Source of the DNA: Montifringilla adamsi | Lineage: Eukaryota; Chordata; Aves; Passeriformes; Passeridae | NCBI GenBank assembly: GCA_017590115.1 | Contig: JAGGNK010003335.1 | Location: 11,833,380 to 11,897,379, forward strand | Reading direction: 5' to 3' | Length of the DNA: 64,000 bases | Shown here: piece by piece, positions 27,534 through 38,521 of the stretch | Layout: every line of letters starts with the position of its first letter | How positions within the stretch are numbered: position 1 is the stretch's first letter | Position numbers and translations under genes: made by a program | Notes under the pieces: model-generated | What the model was told of the DNA's origin: nothing | Databases searched by the model: none | The model's input: the letters and a program-made list of their open reading frames with translations, nothing else

Positions 27534-27914
27534 GCCTCTTCTTCCCTGCACCACCCAATCTCCTTCCCTGGGCATCAGCTGGCAGCACCTTCCCAGCCTG
27601 GCAGCACCATTCCAGCCTGGCAGCACCTTCCCAGACCCAGGGCACTCACAGGGCGCCTTCTGCACAGCGCTCACTCGGTTTCATTTTTATTTACTACTAT
27701 TCTTTACTACTATTGCCTCTTCTTCCCTGCACCACCCAATCTCCTTCCCTGGGCATCAGCTGGCAGCACCTTCCCAGCCTGGCAGCACCATTCCAGCCTG
27801 GCAGCACCATTCCAGCCTGGCAGCCCCATCCCAGACCCAGGGCACTCACAGGGCGCCTTCTGCACAGCGCTCACTCGGTTTCATTTTTATTTACTACTAT
27901 TCTTTACTACTATT
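27534..27914. repeat. Tandem duplication, two units of 181 and 200 bp
   Basis: Unit 1 (27,534-27,714) and unit 2 (27,715-27,914) each start GCCTCTTCTTCCCTGC and end TACTACTATT, and are nearly identical. The 19-bp difference is one extra copy in unit 2 of an internal subrepeat, GGCAGCACCATTCCAGCCT, which occurs in diverged form several times in each unit. Near-identity points to a recent duplication. Open frames across both units are repetitive artefacts. Confidence 0.95.
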
Positions 27915-28681
27915 TATTTATTCACTCCTATTTTTATTTCACTTTGAACATGCCCAGCTGTGTCATCTTGGTTTTGCTGAAAATGTAAACAAAAAGAAGA
28001 AAAAAAAAAAAAGCTGCATTCAAATGCAGCCTTTCATTGCATGAATACATTTCCCATCCAACCCTGCTCCCACCCTGGAATTAGGACTTAAAAAAAGGCA
28101 ACGTCGTCACTGTACAGCACATCTATTCCCCCCTCCAATGTTTTCTTCATTCATGCTATTAATTTCTTTTTGAAAAACAAAAAAAAATCAGGACTTGTAA
28201 TAGCTCAGTTTGCTCCTTGCAAAGCAGGAGAGAACAAATAAATATAAATGAAACTAATTTATATTCCATATGGCAACAAACCTGAGTGCCTCTGCTTTTT
28301 CCTAGCAAAATGTCATGCCTGCTTTTAGTCTTTGACACAGAATTGGTCACCAATTTTTTTGTTTTGAGCACTGAGTTCAGTTTTTGTCTTGCGAAATGTA
28401 ACTTTACTCTAGTGATCTCTAAGCCTGAGGCTTTTTGGTTTGGCTTGACAGTAATTATATGGATGTTGAGAAAGAGAGGAACGTTCCTTACACTTCATAA
28501 TTCTACCATGCTTCTGTGCTCAGAACAGAGAAGGAATATTTTCTCTTTCACAGAGATGACGATCCAAAAGGAAGATACAGAACATACTGTGCAGAAGAAA
28601 ACATCCCTGAAGAATCCTACAAACCACAATGCCAAGGCTGCATTTGTAATTCTCCCTTTGGCTCCTAGCAAGGGAGCAATT

Positions 28682-29059
28682 AGAGAGGGAGAAGAGAGAG
28701 AGAAAAGTGAAAGAGAGAAGAAAGTAAAAGAAAAATAACAAAACAAAAAAAAAAGTGAAAGGGAAAAGTGGAAGAGAAGGAAAAATAAAGGAGAAGGTGA
28801 AGAGAATGAGAGAAGGGAAGAAGGAAATAGGGAAAAGGAATAGAGAAAAGGGGAAAGGGATTGGAGAAGGGAAAGGAAAAAGGGGAAAGGGGAAAGGAAT
28901 TGGAGAAGGGAAAGGAAAAGGGAAAGGGAAATAAGCAAGAGACAAGAATGAGAAGATGAGAGAGAAAACAGGAGAGTGGAGAGAAAATAGAAGATATTAA
29001 AAAAGGGGGAAGAGGCAAAAAAACAAGAAGAGACAAGCAAAAGAAAATAAAAGTGAAAA
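28682..29059 (+). repeat. Long polypurine (GA-rich) tract
   Basis: About 380 bp are almost entirely A and G on the plus strand, with GGGAAAGG, GAGAAGG and AGGAAAAG motifs and only a few scattered pyrimidines. The EBF1 sense strand is therefore a long polypyrimidine tract here. Such tracts can form triplex (H-DNA) structures and are length-variable. Long Ser/Leu/Phe-rich open frames on the minus strand are by-products of the composition. Confidence 0.95.
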
Positions 29060-29063
29060 ATAA

Positions 29064-29302
29064 CTGGCGCGGCCCCGGCCCGTCCCGAGCGCTCCGGGCG
29101 ACACCGCGGAGCCGCCGCTGTCCCGGCCGGGGGTCCCTGGCTCGGGGCGGCCCCTGGGCGGGTCGGCAGCGCCGAGCCCCCGATGTGAGCCCCGATTCAC
29201 GGCCCCGACAATGGCAGCTCTGAGAGCGGCGGGGGGAGCCGGCCCCGGAGCCGCCCGCTGCCCGCGCGGCGCACAGCCGGGATGCAGAGCCGAGCGCGCT
29301 CC
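29064..29302. promoter_or_regulatory. Intragenic CpG island (about 240 bp)
   Basis: Sequence directly after the polypurine tract is very GC-rich, and I count about 38 CpG dinucleotides in 240 bp, in strong contrast to both flanks. It ends abruptly in AT-rich sequence near 29,303. It could be an internal or antisense promoter, or an orphan CpG island inside EBF1 intron 6. No open frame or splice structure supports a coding exon. Promoter function is inference only. Confidence 0.7.
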
Positions 29303-29378
29303 TAAATTAGCTTTACCATAAATCTTTTAGGCTCTTAAATAAATAAGTAAATAACACTGCTCCCTTTTGCCCTCTTTT

Positions 29379-29694
29379 CTTTTTTTTTTTTTTTTTTTTC
29401 CCTTTTTTTTTTTTTTTTTTTTTTTTTTCTCTAAGCTTGTAACTCTTCATCAGCCTCCAGCCCTTAGACTTCCCTGACAGCGGTAACAGGAGAACCGTTG
29501 AGCCTGAATTTTAAGGGTTTTGGTTGGGGGTTTTTTTTTTTTTTTTCCCCTTTTTTTTTTTTTTTTTTTTTCTCTAAGCTTGTAACTCTTCATCAGCCTC
29601 CAGCCCTTAGACTTCCCTGACAGCGGTAACAGGAGAACCGTTGAGCCTGAATTTTAAGGGTTTTGGTTGGGGGTTTTTTTGTTGTTTTTTCCCT
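29379..29694. repeat. Tandem duplication, 143-bp period, with oligo-T blocks
   Basis: A 102-bp segment starting CTCTAAGCTTGTAACTC occurs at 29,429-29,530 and, with no difference I can see, at 29,572-29,673. Each copy is preceded by T tracts broken by CCC or CCCC. The oligo-T linker is part of the repeated unit. This is a very recent tandem duplication, or an assembly artefact promoted by the homopolymers. Confidence 0.95.
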
Positions 29695-31277
29695 CTCGGC
29701 AGCGACTTGCTACTTTCGAACTTTGCACAAGACTTTGGGTTGGTTTGCTTCCCTGCTTTCAAATGACATTATGATTTTAATCAAAAGGGACTGGTTTCTG
29801 GAGAAGGCCAGAGCAAACTGGGACAGGGAGGCAGCTCGGCTGGGCGGTTTACAGCAGTTCAGAAGAAGGTTTTGTAAACAAACACGGCTCAGAGGTAGAA
29901 AAGCAAATACAGTGGGTGAAATTTGGCCTCTTCCAAAGGCGATGGCATGGCTCAATGGGGCCAGTATTTTCACATCCACACACAACTTTTCCTCCAGCAA
30001 ACACAAAACCAACAGAGACGCAGGTAATGGAGAAAACAGCTCCAAAACTGCATTATTATTATTGTTCTTGAATGATGCTGTCAGGCAACTAAAACACAGG
30101 TAATGACTGAGTACAGGAAGCAAACACCCTGACAGGTTTTGTGGCTAACAGACCTCCTGCCACTGCAATCTGCCACAAGCACAGGGCAGCATCGTGGCCC
30201 CCAAGCTGGCCCAGAAGGGTCACAGTCCCCCTTGGTGCTGATCAGGGCTTCTGCACAGCAAAACCTCAGAGAAACCACAGATACAAAGGTTTCACTTTCT
30301 GTTATCCAGATATTTCACTTGTAATGCCTGGGGAAAAGAGTGCAAAATAAAGGAGAACCAGACAAGGTTGCAGGATTGGGCCATCTGGGGTAAATAAGAG
30401 TAAATTCCCCTAGAATCAGTGTCAGGGATCCTCTGGCCACTTCCACAGTCCATGATTCCAGTGAGGAGCCCAGACCAGGCTGAGTATGTCTCTTTCCCAG
30501 CACACACACAGGCAGATCTCTGAGCCTCTGCACCTGCAGCTCTGTCATACCATAGGCACACCTGAGTGACAGAAAAGAAGCTGCTCCCAGGAGGAAGAGA
30601 TGCACACTCTTACTAAAAAGCAAAAATTACAGTTCCTCTGCTTGGCTTGAACCTCTCCCATTTATTTCCCACCCCACCAAACCCAGCACCAACCTGATGC
30701 TGCTGGGAAGGGGCCAAACCCTGAACACCAACAGATCTCACCCCATGAACAGCCTCACCAAGGCAAGGAAGGGCTACCAAAGCAAGCCCAGGCCTGAATG
30801 TGGACCAAGGTGAAGAGCAAAATGAGTCCAGAACTGCCAAATTTGTGGGCCAGACGATGCCAATGCTTCCAGGACCAGCCCAGGGAGCTCCAGCAGAGGT
30901 GGCCATCCCATTGCTCCTCAAATCTCTGCTAAGGGCTGAGCAAGGTGAGCTCTGAACTGAGGTCTGGGCTCCACTGGCAGATGCTTTTGGGACCTCTCAA
31001 AGCCAGGGAAGACCCCTCCAGACAGGGAGAGCTGCTGTGTGACAGTTTTTGACATTGGAGCCATACCCCATCTACCTTTGTCCCTTCCCTCCTCCAGAAA
31101 TGGGAGCATCAGATGAAAAAAAAAAAAAAATCAAAGGGAAAACATTAATAAATAATAATCAAGATCATCTGCAGTTTTAATGATAAGCTATTTAATGAAT
31201 TATAAAGTACCTATAACTCAAAGTATGAGACTGTACATTGTCAAAACTGGCATTAAAGTGTATGGAGATAATTAGGC

Positions 31278-31416
31278 AATAATGACCTCCACAGAGGGCT
31301 TTTCCTGGGAATTAATGACCAGTCGGGAGGAGCTGATGGCTCAAGGCACAAGCAAGGGCCATTAACCCCAGCTGGTCATTAATACTCAGGAAATGCCCAG
31401 CTCTGAGGCCGTTATT
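31278..31416. repeat. Large imperfect inverted repeat, 45-bp arms
   Basis: The left arm 31,278-31,322 and the reverse complement of the right arm 31,372-31,416 match at about 34 of 45 positions without gaps. The inner 22 bp (31,301-31,322 and 31,372-31,393) match at 20 of 22, around the shared core ATTAATGACCAG. The spacer is 49 bp. No flanking direct repeat is obvious. It could be an old foldback or DNA-transposon relic, or a conserved regulatory palindrome. Confidence 0.85.
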
Positions 31417-34400
31417 GTGAGTATATGACAAAATAAAGGGGGAGCTATTATGAATACCTGAATTTGTGGGCTGATGGGAAAGTGAGGCTTGCAGGTACTC
31501 GGGTCCATCCCTCAGTCCTGGTACCCTGCAACTGGGAATGCTCAGAAGGGCACAAACATTGGACCCCTGACACCAGGTCTGGGGGCTCTGCTAGAACAAA
31601 CAGCCTGTGAGGTATCTTTGCCACCAGATAGAATAAAAACAACCCCACAAAACCAGAGGTTTTGCTACAACTCAATTTTTAAATATTAAATCGTTGTGTT
31701 ATTAGCAGCTTGAGAGCCCAGCTCTCAGGCTCATCTATCTAAGTGGCATGTCATGTAACAGAAGACACACTTTTGGGATCAGCACAGCCAAACTCAGCCC
31801 CTGGAGCAGCCCTGGGCACTATTGGGAGCAGGACCCCCGAGGCAGAACAGCCTCATTTCATCCCAAACCCACAGGCGCCTCTTCCAAACTCGCCGTGACT
31901 TCAGGGGGATTTGGAGGAGGAGGAGTGTCACCTTCTGCCGGGGCAAAACAAAAGCTGATGCACAGCTGATGCCCTGTGCAGGACGTGCATCCATCCTGCC
32001 ACCCACGGCACTGCAGCATCAACACAGAGGCAAACGCCAAATCTCTCCTGTGCCCAGGAGGGCGTGGAAGAAGGGAAGGGAAGAAGGGAAGTGAATTTGG
32101 GGACACAGCCCCCTGGGAGTGATGCCCCACTCCCCCTCCCCACTGTAAACAGAGAGGAATCCGCTTGGGCTGCTTCTCTGGGTAATGAAGCCCAGCTGGC
32201 CACAGCTCCCAGCCCTGCCTCTGCTGATGTCGCTGTCCCCTCCCCGACACCACCGAGGGAAGGGGGGTTTGTACCTCTGAAAGCTCGGAATCAACATCTC
32301 CATTCTCCCCGGCTGCACAGGGAGGGGCAGGGGTGTTCATCCCCCGGCACAGCGCCCACCCCACTGCAATTAACCAGCCTTGTTCTAAATAAACCCGCCG
32401 GGGAGAAAAGGGACTTGATTTCCCACTAAAGCCCCTCTGGTCATTTATTTACCCCAGTGCCATACTCCTGCTCTGAACACGCATCAGTGTGCCCGGGGGT
32501 GACAACCCCGGAGCATTTTGCCCTGTAGGATCACAGCAGATGCAAATTTTCACCTCCACAAACAAATGCATGACGGTTGTAAATATTTCCAAACGATTCT
32601 CTGCAGCGATCAGCACTAATCACGCTGTTTGCGAGAGCACAGCAGCGATGCTCGTTGGCAAAATAAAGGATCTCTAAGTTTCTTACAGTCTGGGAAGGAA
32701 CACAGAGCAGCTCAGCCACACCGTTTCTCCTCAACTGTTTACAATCGATCAGAAGGGAAAAAAAAAGAAAAAATAAGTGTCCCACTGGAAGCGTGGAGTT
32801 CCCAACAATTGTACATTAAAACCTGCTATTGCTCAGCATAGGAAAATCACTACATCAGGAAAATTAGTGCTTGTTAGTACATGTAATATTCAGAATCACG
32901 AGGAGAATAAAAGCAGCAATGCAGAAACTGTTATCAGCAGAGGGAAAATTATTCAAGTATGCATTTGAGTAATTCTGCATTTTAATTTAACCCTTTGAAA
33001 CATTAATCAAACCATGGCTAATTATAGGAATTAAGGAATTAAACGATGGAATCTTCTAAAAGATATTATTTAAAAGGCAGTTTATACAATTACTTGTATA
33101 GATGTTTGCTTTAAAGAGGGAAACATTTCTACTGTAATGAAAAGGGTCTTAGAAAATTAAATTAACAAGAGGGGACCAGGCTGATATGAAACTAAATTAG
33201 CATCAAATGCAAATTACAGGGTACTTAATGGTAGAAACAGGTGCAGAGCAGGTCCCTAAATGAGATAAATGAATAAAACATCCCTCTGCACAAATGTGGA
33301 AGCTGACACAAAGTCAATGATATGAATAATTCAGCAGCCTCAACACTGCTGTTGAGGTCAGCTTTCCTTGACCTTTGAAACAGGAAGTAAAATTCTGTCC
33401 AAATTTGAGTGACTGGAAATGCAGCAGTTATTTATTGGAGGGAAGGGGGGGGGGAGAATAAAATTAAATTTAAAAGAAAACAAACAGAAAATCCAGATTA
33501 AAAAAAAGAAAACCAACAAAACCTAAGCCGTCAAAAATACAAATCCATGTGTGAAAATGTATATAACATATATGAGAGATTTTAGGTCACAATATGATCT
33601 AAACATGTTCAGAACTAAATGGTTTCATCTTTCAAAAAATAATTTATTTGTGCTAAAGGGGATATTAATAGAGTCAAAGTCATTGCATCCCAGGCATTAA
33701 AGAAATCAAATAATTTATAAGCAGCTGCTCAAAGCTCAGTGATCAGTCATGTTCTTTGCAATAAACTTTTTTATAAGGAACAGAAAGATTTCTTTTCTTG
33801 ACTTTTTTAAGCTACCAATTTAGTCACTATTGCATTTCAAACATTGAGAAGTCACAATTTAAACTGTAAACCAAACTAACAACAGTGTGTAGGGAAACAC
33901 AACTTGCAGGAGTATGAGAGAACCTTGAAAGTAGAAAATATACAAGTAAATGTAAGTTATACTGTTATCTTAAAATGTAAATAAACCCTAGAAACAAACC
34001 CTTGTATCCCAATGAATGGATATTTCTTTCTTAAAGAGACAGAAATATGAAGCAGCTGCCTTAAAGCCAGTGGAATTTCTCCAAATTTACATCCTTATAA
34101 CTAAATGAAGATTTCTGTGTCTTTCCCTATGACAAAATACTCAGCTAAAAGCATAGCTCATATAATTTCTGACTACATGTATGGTCCTAATTTTATATTG
34201 AATTTGGCACTAAAACAGATTAATAAGGTATGACAAATAACTAATTTTTCCAAACTAGAAGAAAGGAAGAACACCACCCCTGCAGCTTATCTTCTAGGGC
34301 AACAAAAGATGTAAGTTATCTCTGCTCTTCCCTTTGCTGCATTAATCTCTCTTTACCTGCTTAGCTGTCACCTGCAGAACTTGTGCCTGATACAGATATT

Positions 34401-35839
34401 TGGATTGATTTCTATTAATTAATTTTATTTTCTCTGTTTTAGGCAGGGGAAGCCAGGAATGGGACTGCAAGGATGCACCTCTGCCTCCAGGAACTTTGGT
34501 GAGGAGTTCAGGCAGCCCCGGCAGCAGCCACCCTGGAGATGCATATTAATGAGATAAACAAAATAAAAACCCAGCCCTGCTATGTCCTAATCCCTTGTGG
34601 CCCAGGCAGCAGGGGCAGTTTGGGGGCTGAGCTCGGGCTCTGCTCAGCACTGGGGTTTCTGTGCTCCCTCCAAATGCCAGCTCTGAGAACCCAGCTGGTT
34701 CTCATTTCCAAACAACCAGTTTCTCTATCCCCAAGTGCTAAAGAAAATAATCCCAGCAATCCATGACTACACGCTTTCACAGGGACAGCAGTGAGAATTT
34801 GATTGTAGAGATAATTAAAGTCATTCCTGAAACTTGCAAGGAAAAGAAGCCGGGGGGGAGAGGAGGGGGCCAACAGAGACAACGATGCTCATGTTTAGCT
34901 CGTGTGTAAATTGAATGAAGTTTGGAGAAGTGGGGACACACACACGACTTTTGGGGAATTTGTTTTCCTGAAAATTCTCTCTTCTTCACCCTAACAGTTA
35001 CAATTTGCAAAGAAAATGTAATAGACTGTGGCAAGTAGGAAGATTAGGATGAGGTTTGGAGCCTGGCTGTTCCTAATTTGGCAAGAGTATCCAGAGGGAA
35101 ATGCTTTCACATTCTGGTAAACTTGAATAAAATTACATACAGCCACTTCGATTAGAAGGGTTTAAAGGGAAATGATACCATAAAAGCAATAAACCCAAAT
35201 GCTATCTGCTTCAAACACTGAAAACATCTTTTTAAAATTAATGTTTCCTGCAGCCCTGCCATGAGTTAGGTCTGAAATAATTTTAATATTAACAACACTC
35301 AGGAGCAGGTCAATCTAGAGCCAATCACACAACTGCATTAGTCTTCTACATCTTTCCAAATGTCCTCTGCATCTTTCCAAAACAGTGGAGTAATTTACAC
35401 CACTCCAGCTGGCATAAATCAGCAGGGTGTCCCTGGCATCAGGAGAGATGGGAAGCACTGGCCTCACTGAAAAATAATCACAATGATGATGATTAAAAGG
35501 AAAAATTAAAAAAAAAAAAAAAAACCCACACCAAAACCCAAACAACAAAAATAAAAGCTTGCTGCCAGCAAAGCTAAATTGTACAACCCCCGTGTCACAC
35601 ATCTGCTCTGACCCTCCTCATCCTGAAATGGGTGTGAAATTCAGAGATGGAGAGAAAGAGTTTAAAGCACTTGTAATCTCTCCGTCTGCACTATCTGCCT
35701 TGAGCAGGAAGGAGGGATCTGCTCAATGAGAGCTATTCAGGGCCTCTCAATTAACCTGATTAGTTCAGCACGCTGCTCTCATGAATGACACCTTATCTTG
35801 GAAATGAAGGAAAAAAAATTTCCTTCCTTCTGGAGATGC

Positions 35840-36065
35840 AGGCGGCCCCTAAAGCCAGCGCAGCGGTGCCCACAGGCCGGCTCCCCATCACCCCGGGGAG
35901 CTGCTTTGGGGTGGCAGGGCCAGGCAGCCCAGGTGGCCCAGGCAGGGAGGGGGTGCCCCTCTTTGAGGCCCATCCAGGCACATGATGGGATTTGGTGGCG
36001 GGGGGACCCTCCCGGGCGGCCGCAGGTACCGCGACCCCCGGGGACGCTGCCGAGCGTCGGAGTCT
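35840..36065. other. GC-rich patch with CpG cluster
   Basis: This GC-rich segment has its CpGs concentrated at 35,995-36,065 (GGGCGGCCGC and following). It ends next to the RFX-like site. Overlapping open frames on both strands lack known domains. Confidence 0.55.
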
Positions 36066-36107
36066 GGAGCTCGTTTCATAGGTGACAGATTAATGAGCAA
36101 TAACTGG

Positions 36108-36121
36108 GTTACCATGGCAAA
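36108..36121. promoter_or_regulatory. RFX-like X-box, candidate site
   Basis: GTTACCATGGCAAA is close to the palindromic RFX consensus GTTNCCATGGNAAC, with a mismatch only in the last position. It lies about 45 bp from a small CpG-rich patch ending near 36,065. Binding is not demonstrable from sequence. Confidence 0.5.
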
Positions 36122-36278
36122 AAGCATTCCCAAAATTCTCTTTTGTTTCCCTGAGAATAGACTCCCTATTTTTTTTCCCCCTCCAAATCATGCCACTCTG
36201 CAATAACACAAATATTAACTAACATTATTCTTTCAAGTGTGAATGTCAACAAGGCTGATTGTTACACACAAACTCCAA

Positions 36279-36441
36279 GGATTAATCAGGGAAAATAGGT
36301 ATCTCAATTGCAATTATAATGCTGGAAACTCAAATTTATGAATGGCCAGCCAACTTTGAAGACATTTATTAGGGAAATTCCGATGACTTCAAAAGTATTA
36401 ATGTACTAATGAAACATTAGAGCATGATGTATTAATGCTCT
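36279..36441. promoter_or_regulatory. TAAT-rich block, candidate enhancer element
   Basis: GGATTAATC at 36,279-36,287 combines bicoid/OTX-type cores in both directions. Several ATTAATG and CTAATGA motifs follow at 36,395-36,440. A short hairpin, AGAGCAT (36,419-36,425) with ATGCTCT (36,435-36,441), sits at the end. Such homeodomain-core density is common in conserved developmental enhancers, but conservation is not shown here. Confidence 0.35.
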
Positions 36442-38506
36442 TGTAATTTCTGACAAATTGAGTTACCATTGTCACAGCAGGGCAATCCTTCAGGAAAAAA
36501 AAAAATAGAAAGTTCCTCTCTCCTGCCACGTGGTACACGACAGATGACAATTTACGTACACATAATGGGGTTCAGCGAGAAGTTTTCCTCCTACACCACA
36601 GTACAGTTATTTCATTTTCCAGAATGCCAGAGCTATTATGGAGCTCACTGTGCTTTAAAAAAAAAAGCCTTGGGACTGCCTTCCTAAACAGCTCCATAAG
36701 GAAGAGACTCTCCCAAGGTGCATCCCTCACTCAGCAGCCTCAGAGTCCAGCAGGGCCCAGTAACACCAGGCCATGGTACCAACAGAAAGAAACGGAGATA
36801 AGATAAAAGGCTTTACAGAGCTGCTTTTAACACATACACCCCAGCATGACAAACAAATTCTTCCCCAGACCACAGAAAACTCCAGGACACTAATTTGTAA
36901 TGCAGCTGAATTTCCTAATTTTTCTTTAAAAAAGGGGTAAATCCTGATCCAAGCTGCAGGTCCTTTCCTTCTTCTGCCTGTAAAACCTCCAGATAGATAT
37001 TCCAGGGTGTAGACTCCCCTCTGCAGCCAAATCCCTGCTCATGCAGGATTGTGGCAGAGATGTGGAGGCACCTGGAGCAGCTGGGAGGAGAAGCGACCAT
37101 CAGATCTTAATAGCTCTGAGTGTGGCTAATTTTATTCTTCTTTCAGAGCAAAGAACTTTATAATGAATACAGAATACATTTTCCCTCTCCTTGTGTCATC
37201 TTTCTACAAAATTTGAACTAGGTAAAGTGGTTTTTAACATCCACTTATCAAAGTGACTTAACATCTGGGAAGTCAGCCAATGGTTATGTAGTGATGCAGA
37301 TGCCAAAAAATCTGACTGAAGGATTATATTGAGGGAGTTTACAGAGGAGACCTGACTCAACTGGGTGGAAGTTGATGGTTATCCTGGTCAGGAGAGCCTG
37401 AGAGTCTCCCTGCAAAACCATGGATAAAAATTAAGGAAAAGTATTGTGTTTTAAATAGCTTATTTTTAACCCACTGTAGACACTGGCTGTATCCTGCACC
37501 AGTAGCTTTTTCCAAAGGAAGATTTTGGAATCAAAAGATGAGTAGTTTTTCAAAGTCCAAAAGAAGATGGAACAGAAAATTATTTTCTCCCTCTAACAGT
37601 TGTTGAGGCAACACTAAGAGGAAAATAATTTTTTGATTGCTAGACACACACATTGGAATATTAAGTCTTTCCAACATTTAGTAATATAAAATTAATTGGT
37701 TCCAGGGTCACAATCATGTCACACAAGGATGTCTTCTTCTTTTTTTAATTAATCTTTGAAAAACGTGACCTAAACATTCATCTAATTGAATTATGTGTTT
37801 AGCTGAATGTTTGCAACTCTGCTTAGAAAGTCAAGGTGAGAGGAGCACTAGGAAAACCCAAGAATCAAGCAAGCCAATATGACCCTGCCATTGTAGCACC
37901 ACCTTTTTTTTTTTTGGTAGCACCAGTTTTCATCTCTTTTTAGCCCAGCATGGCACTGGAAGAATTAAGGAAAACAATAAAAGAACAACTGAGTGTACAG
38001 GGTAGGATTTACTGGCATTTACTTTTAATTCTATGGTCCTTTGCTCTGTGGCTTATCAGCCCTATGTCAGCCCTTTTTCCTCCTTTATATTTCATGAGGG
38101 GACCCACATGCTGGTACTGAGAGACAGAGCCCAAGTGTCTATAAGCTTTTTGTCAGGTAAAAAGAGAAGAAAAAGGAAAGGAACAAGAGGAAAAGCAAAG
38201 CTAAGAGGCATCTATTAGATGTCACTAGGCTTTTGTATTCATGTCAATGATTCAGGATTAGAGTATTTGAAATAATCTTATTGAGAGAACTCAAAAGCCC
38301 CACAGAGGGAAAGCCTGCTCGGTAGCATATGGCAGAGCAGCAGACAATATCTTATTAAGGATGTGTTAGCTAACACCATTACTTTTTATATTACATTACT
38401 GAACTCTGGTGCCTCAGCCCGTTAGCGAGATGCCGTAGTTGTGGAATGCCAGATTGGACGTGTTCTTACAAACCCTAAAAGATTTGGCTGGGCCTCCTGG
38501 CACGGT

Positions 38507-38521
38507 GGGGGTGGGGGGGGG
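38507..38521 (+). other. G-rich motif (possible G-quadruplex)
   Basis: G5-T-G9 on the plus strand is followed within 8 bases by another GGG at 38,528-38,530. It could fold if the nine-base run supplies two tracts. On the EBF1 transcript this is C-rich. Confidence 0.5.

Noticed and set aside
28013..28030. 8-bp-arm hairpin GCTGCATT/AATGCAGC as a microRNA or terminator
   Set aside because: The stem is far too short for a microRNA precursor and the loop is two bases; treated as chance.
27222..28044. Plus-strand frames of 241, 205 and 172 codons
   Set aside because: They run through the 181/200-bp tandem duplication and its 19-bp subrepeats; the repeated peptide is a consequence of the DNA repeat.
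28495..29040. Minus-strand Ser/Leu/Phe-rich frames of 118-181 codons resembling membrane proteins
   Set aside because: They are translations of the polypyrimidine strand of the GA tract; hydrophobicity is a compositional artefact.
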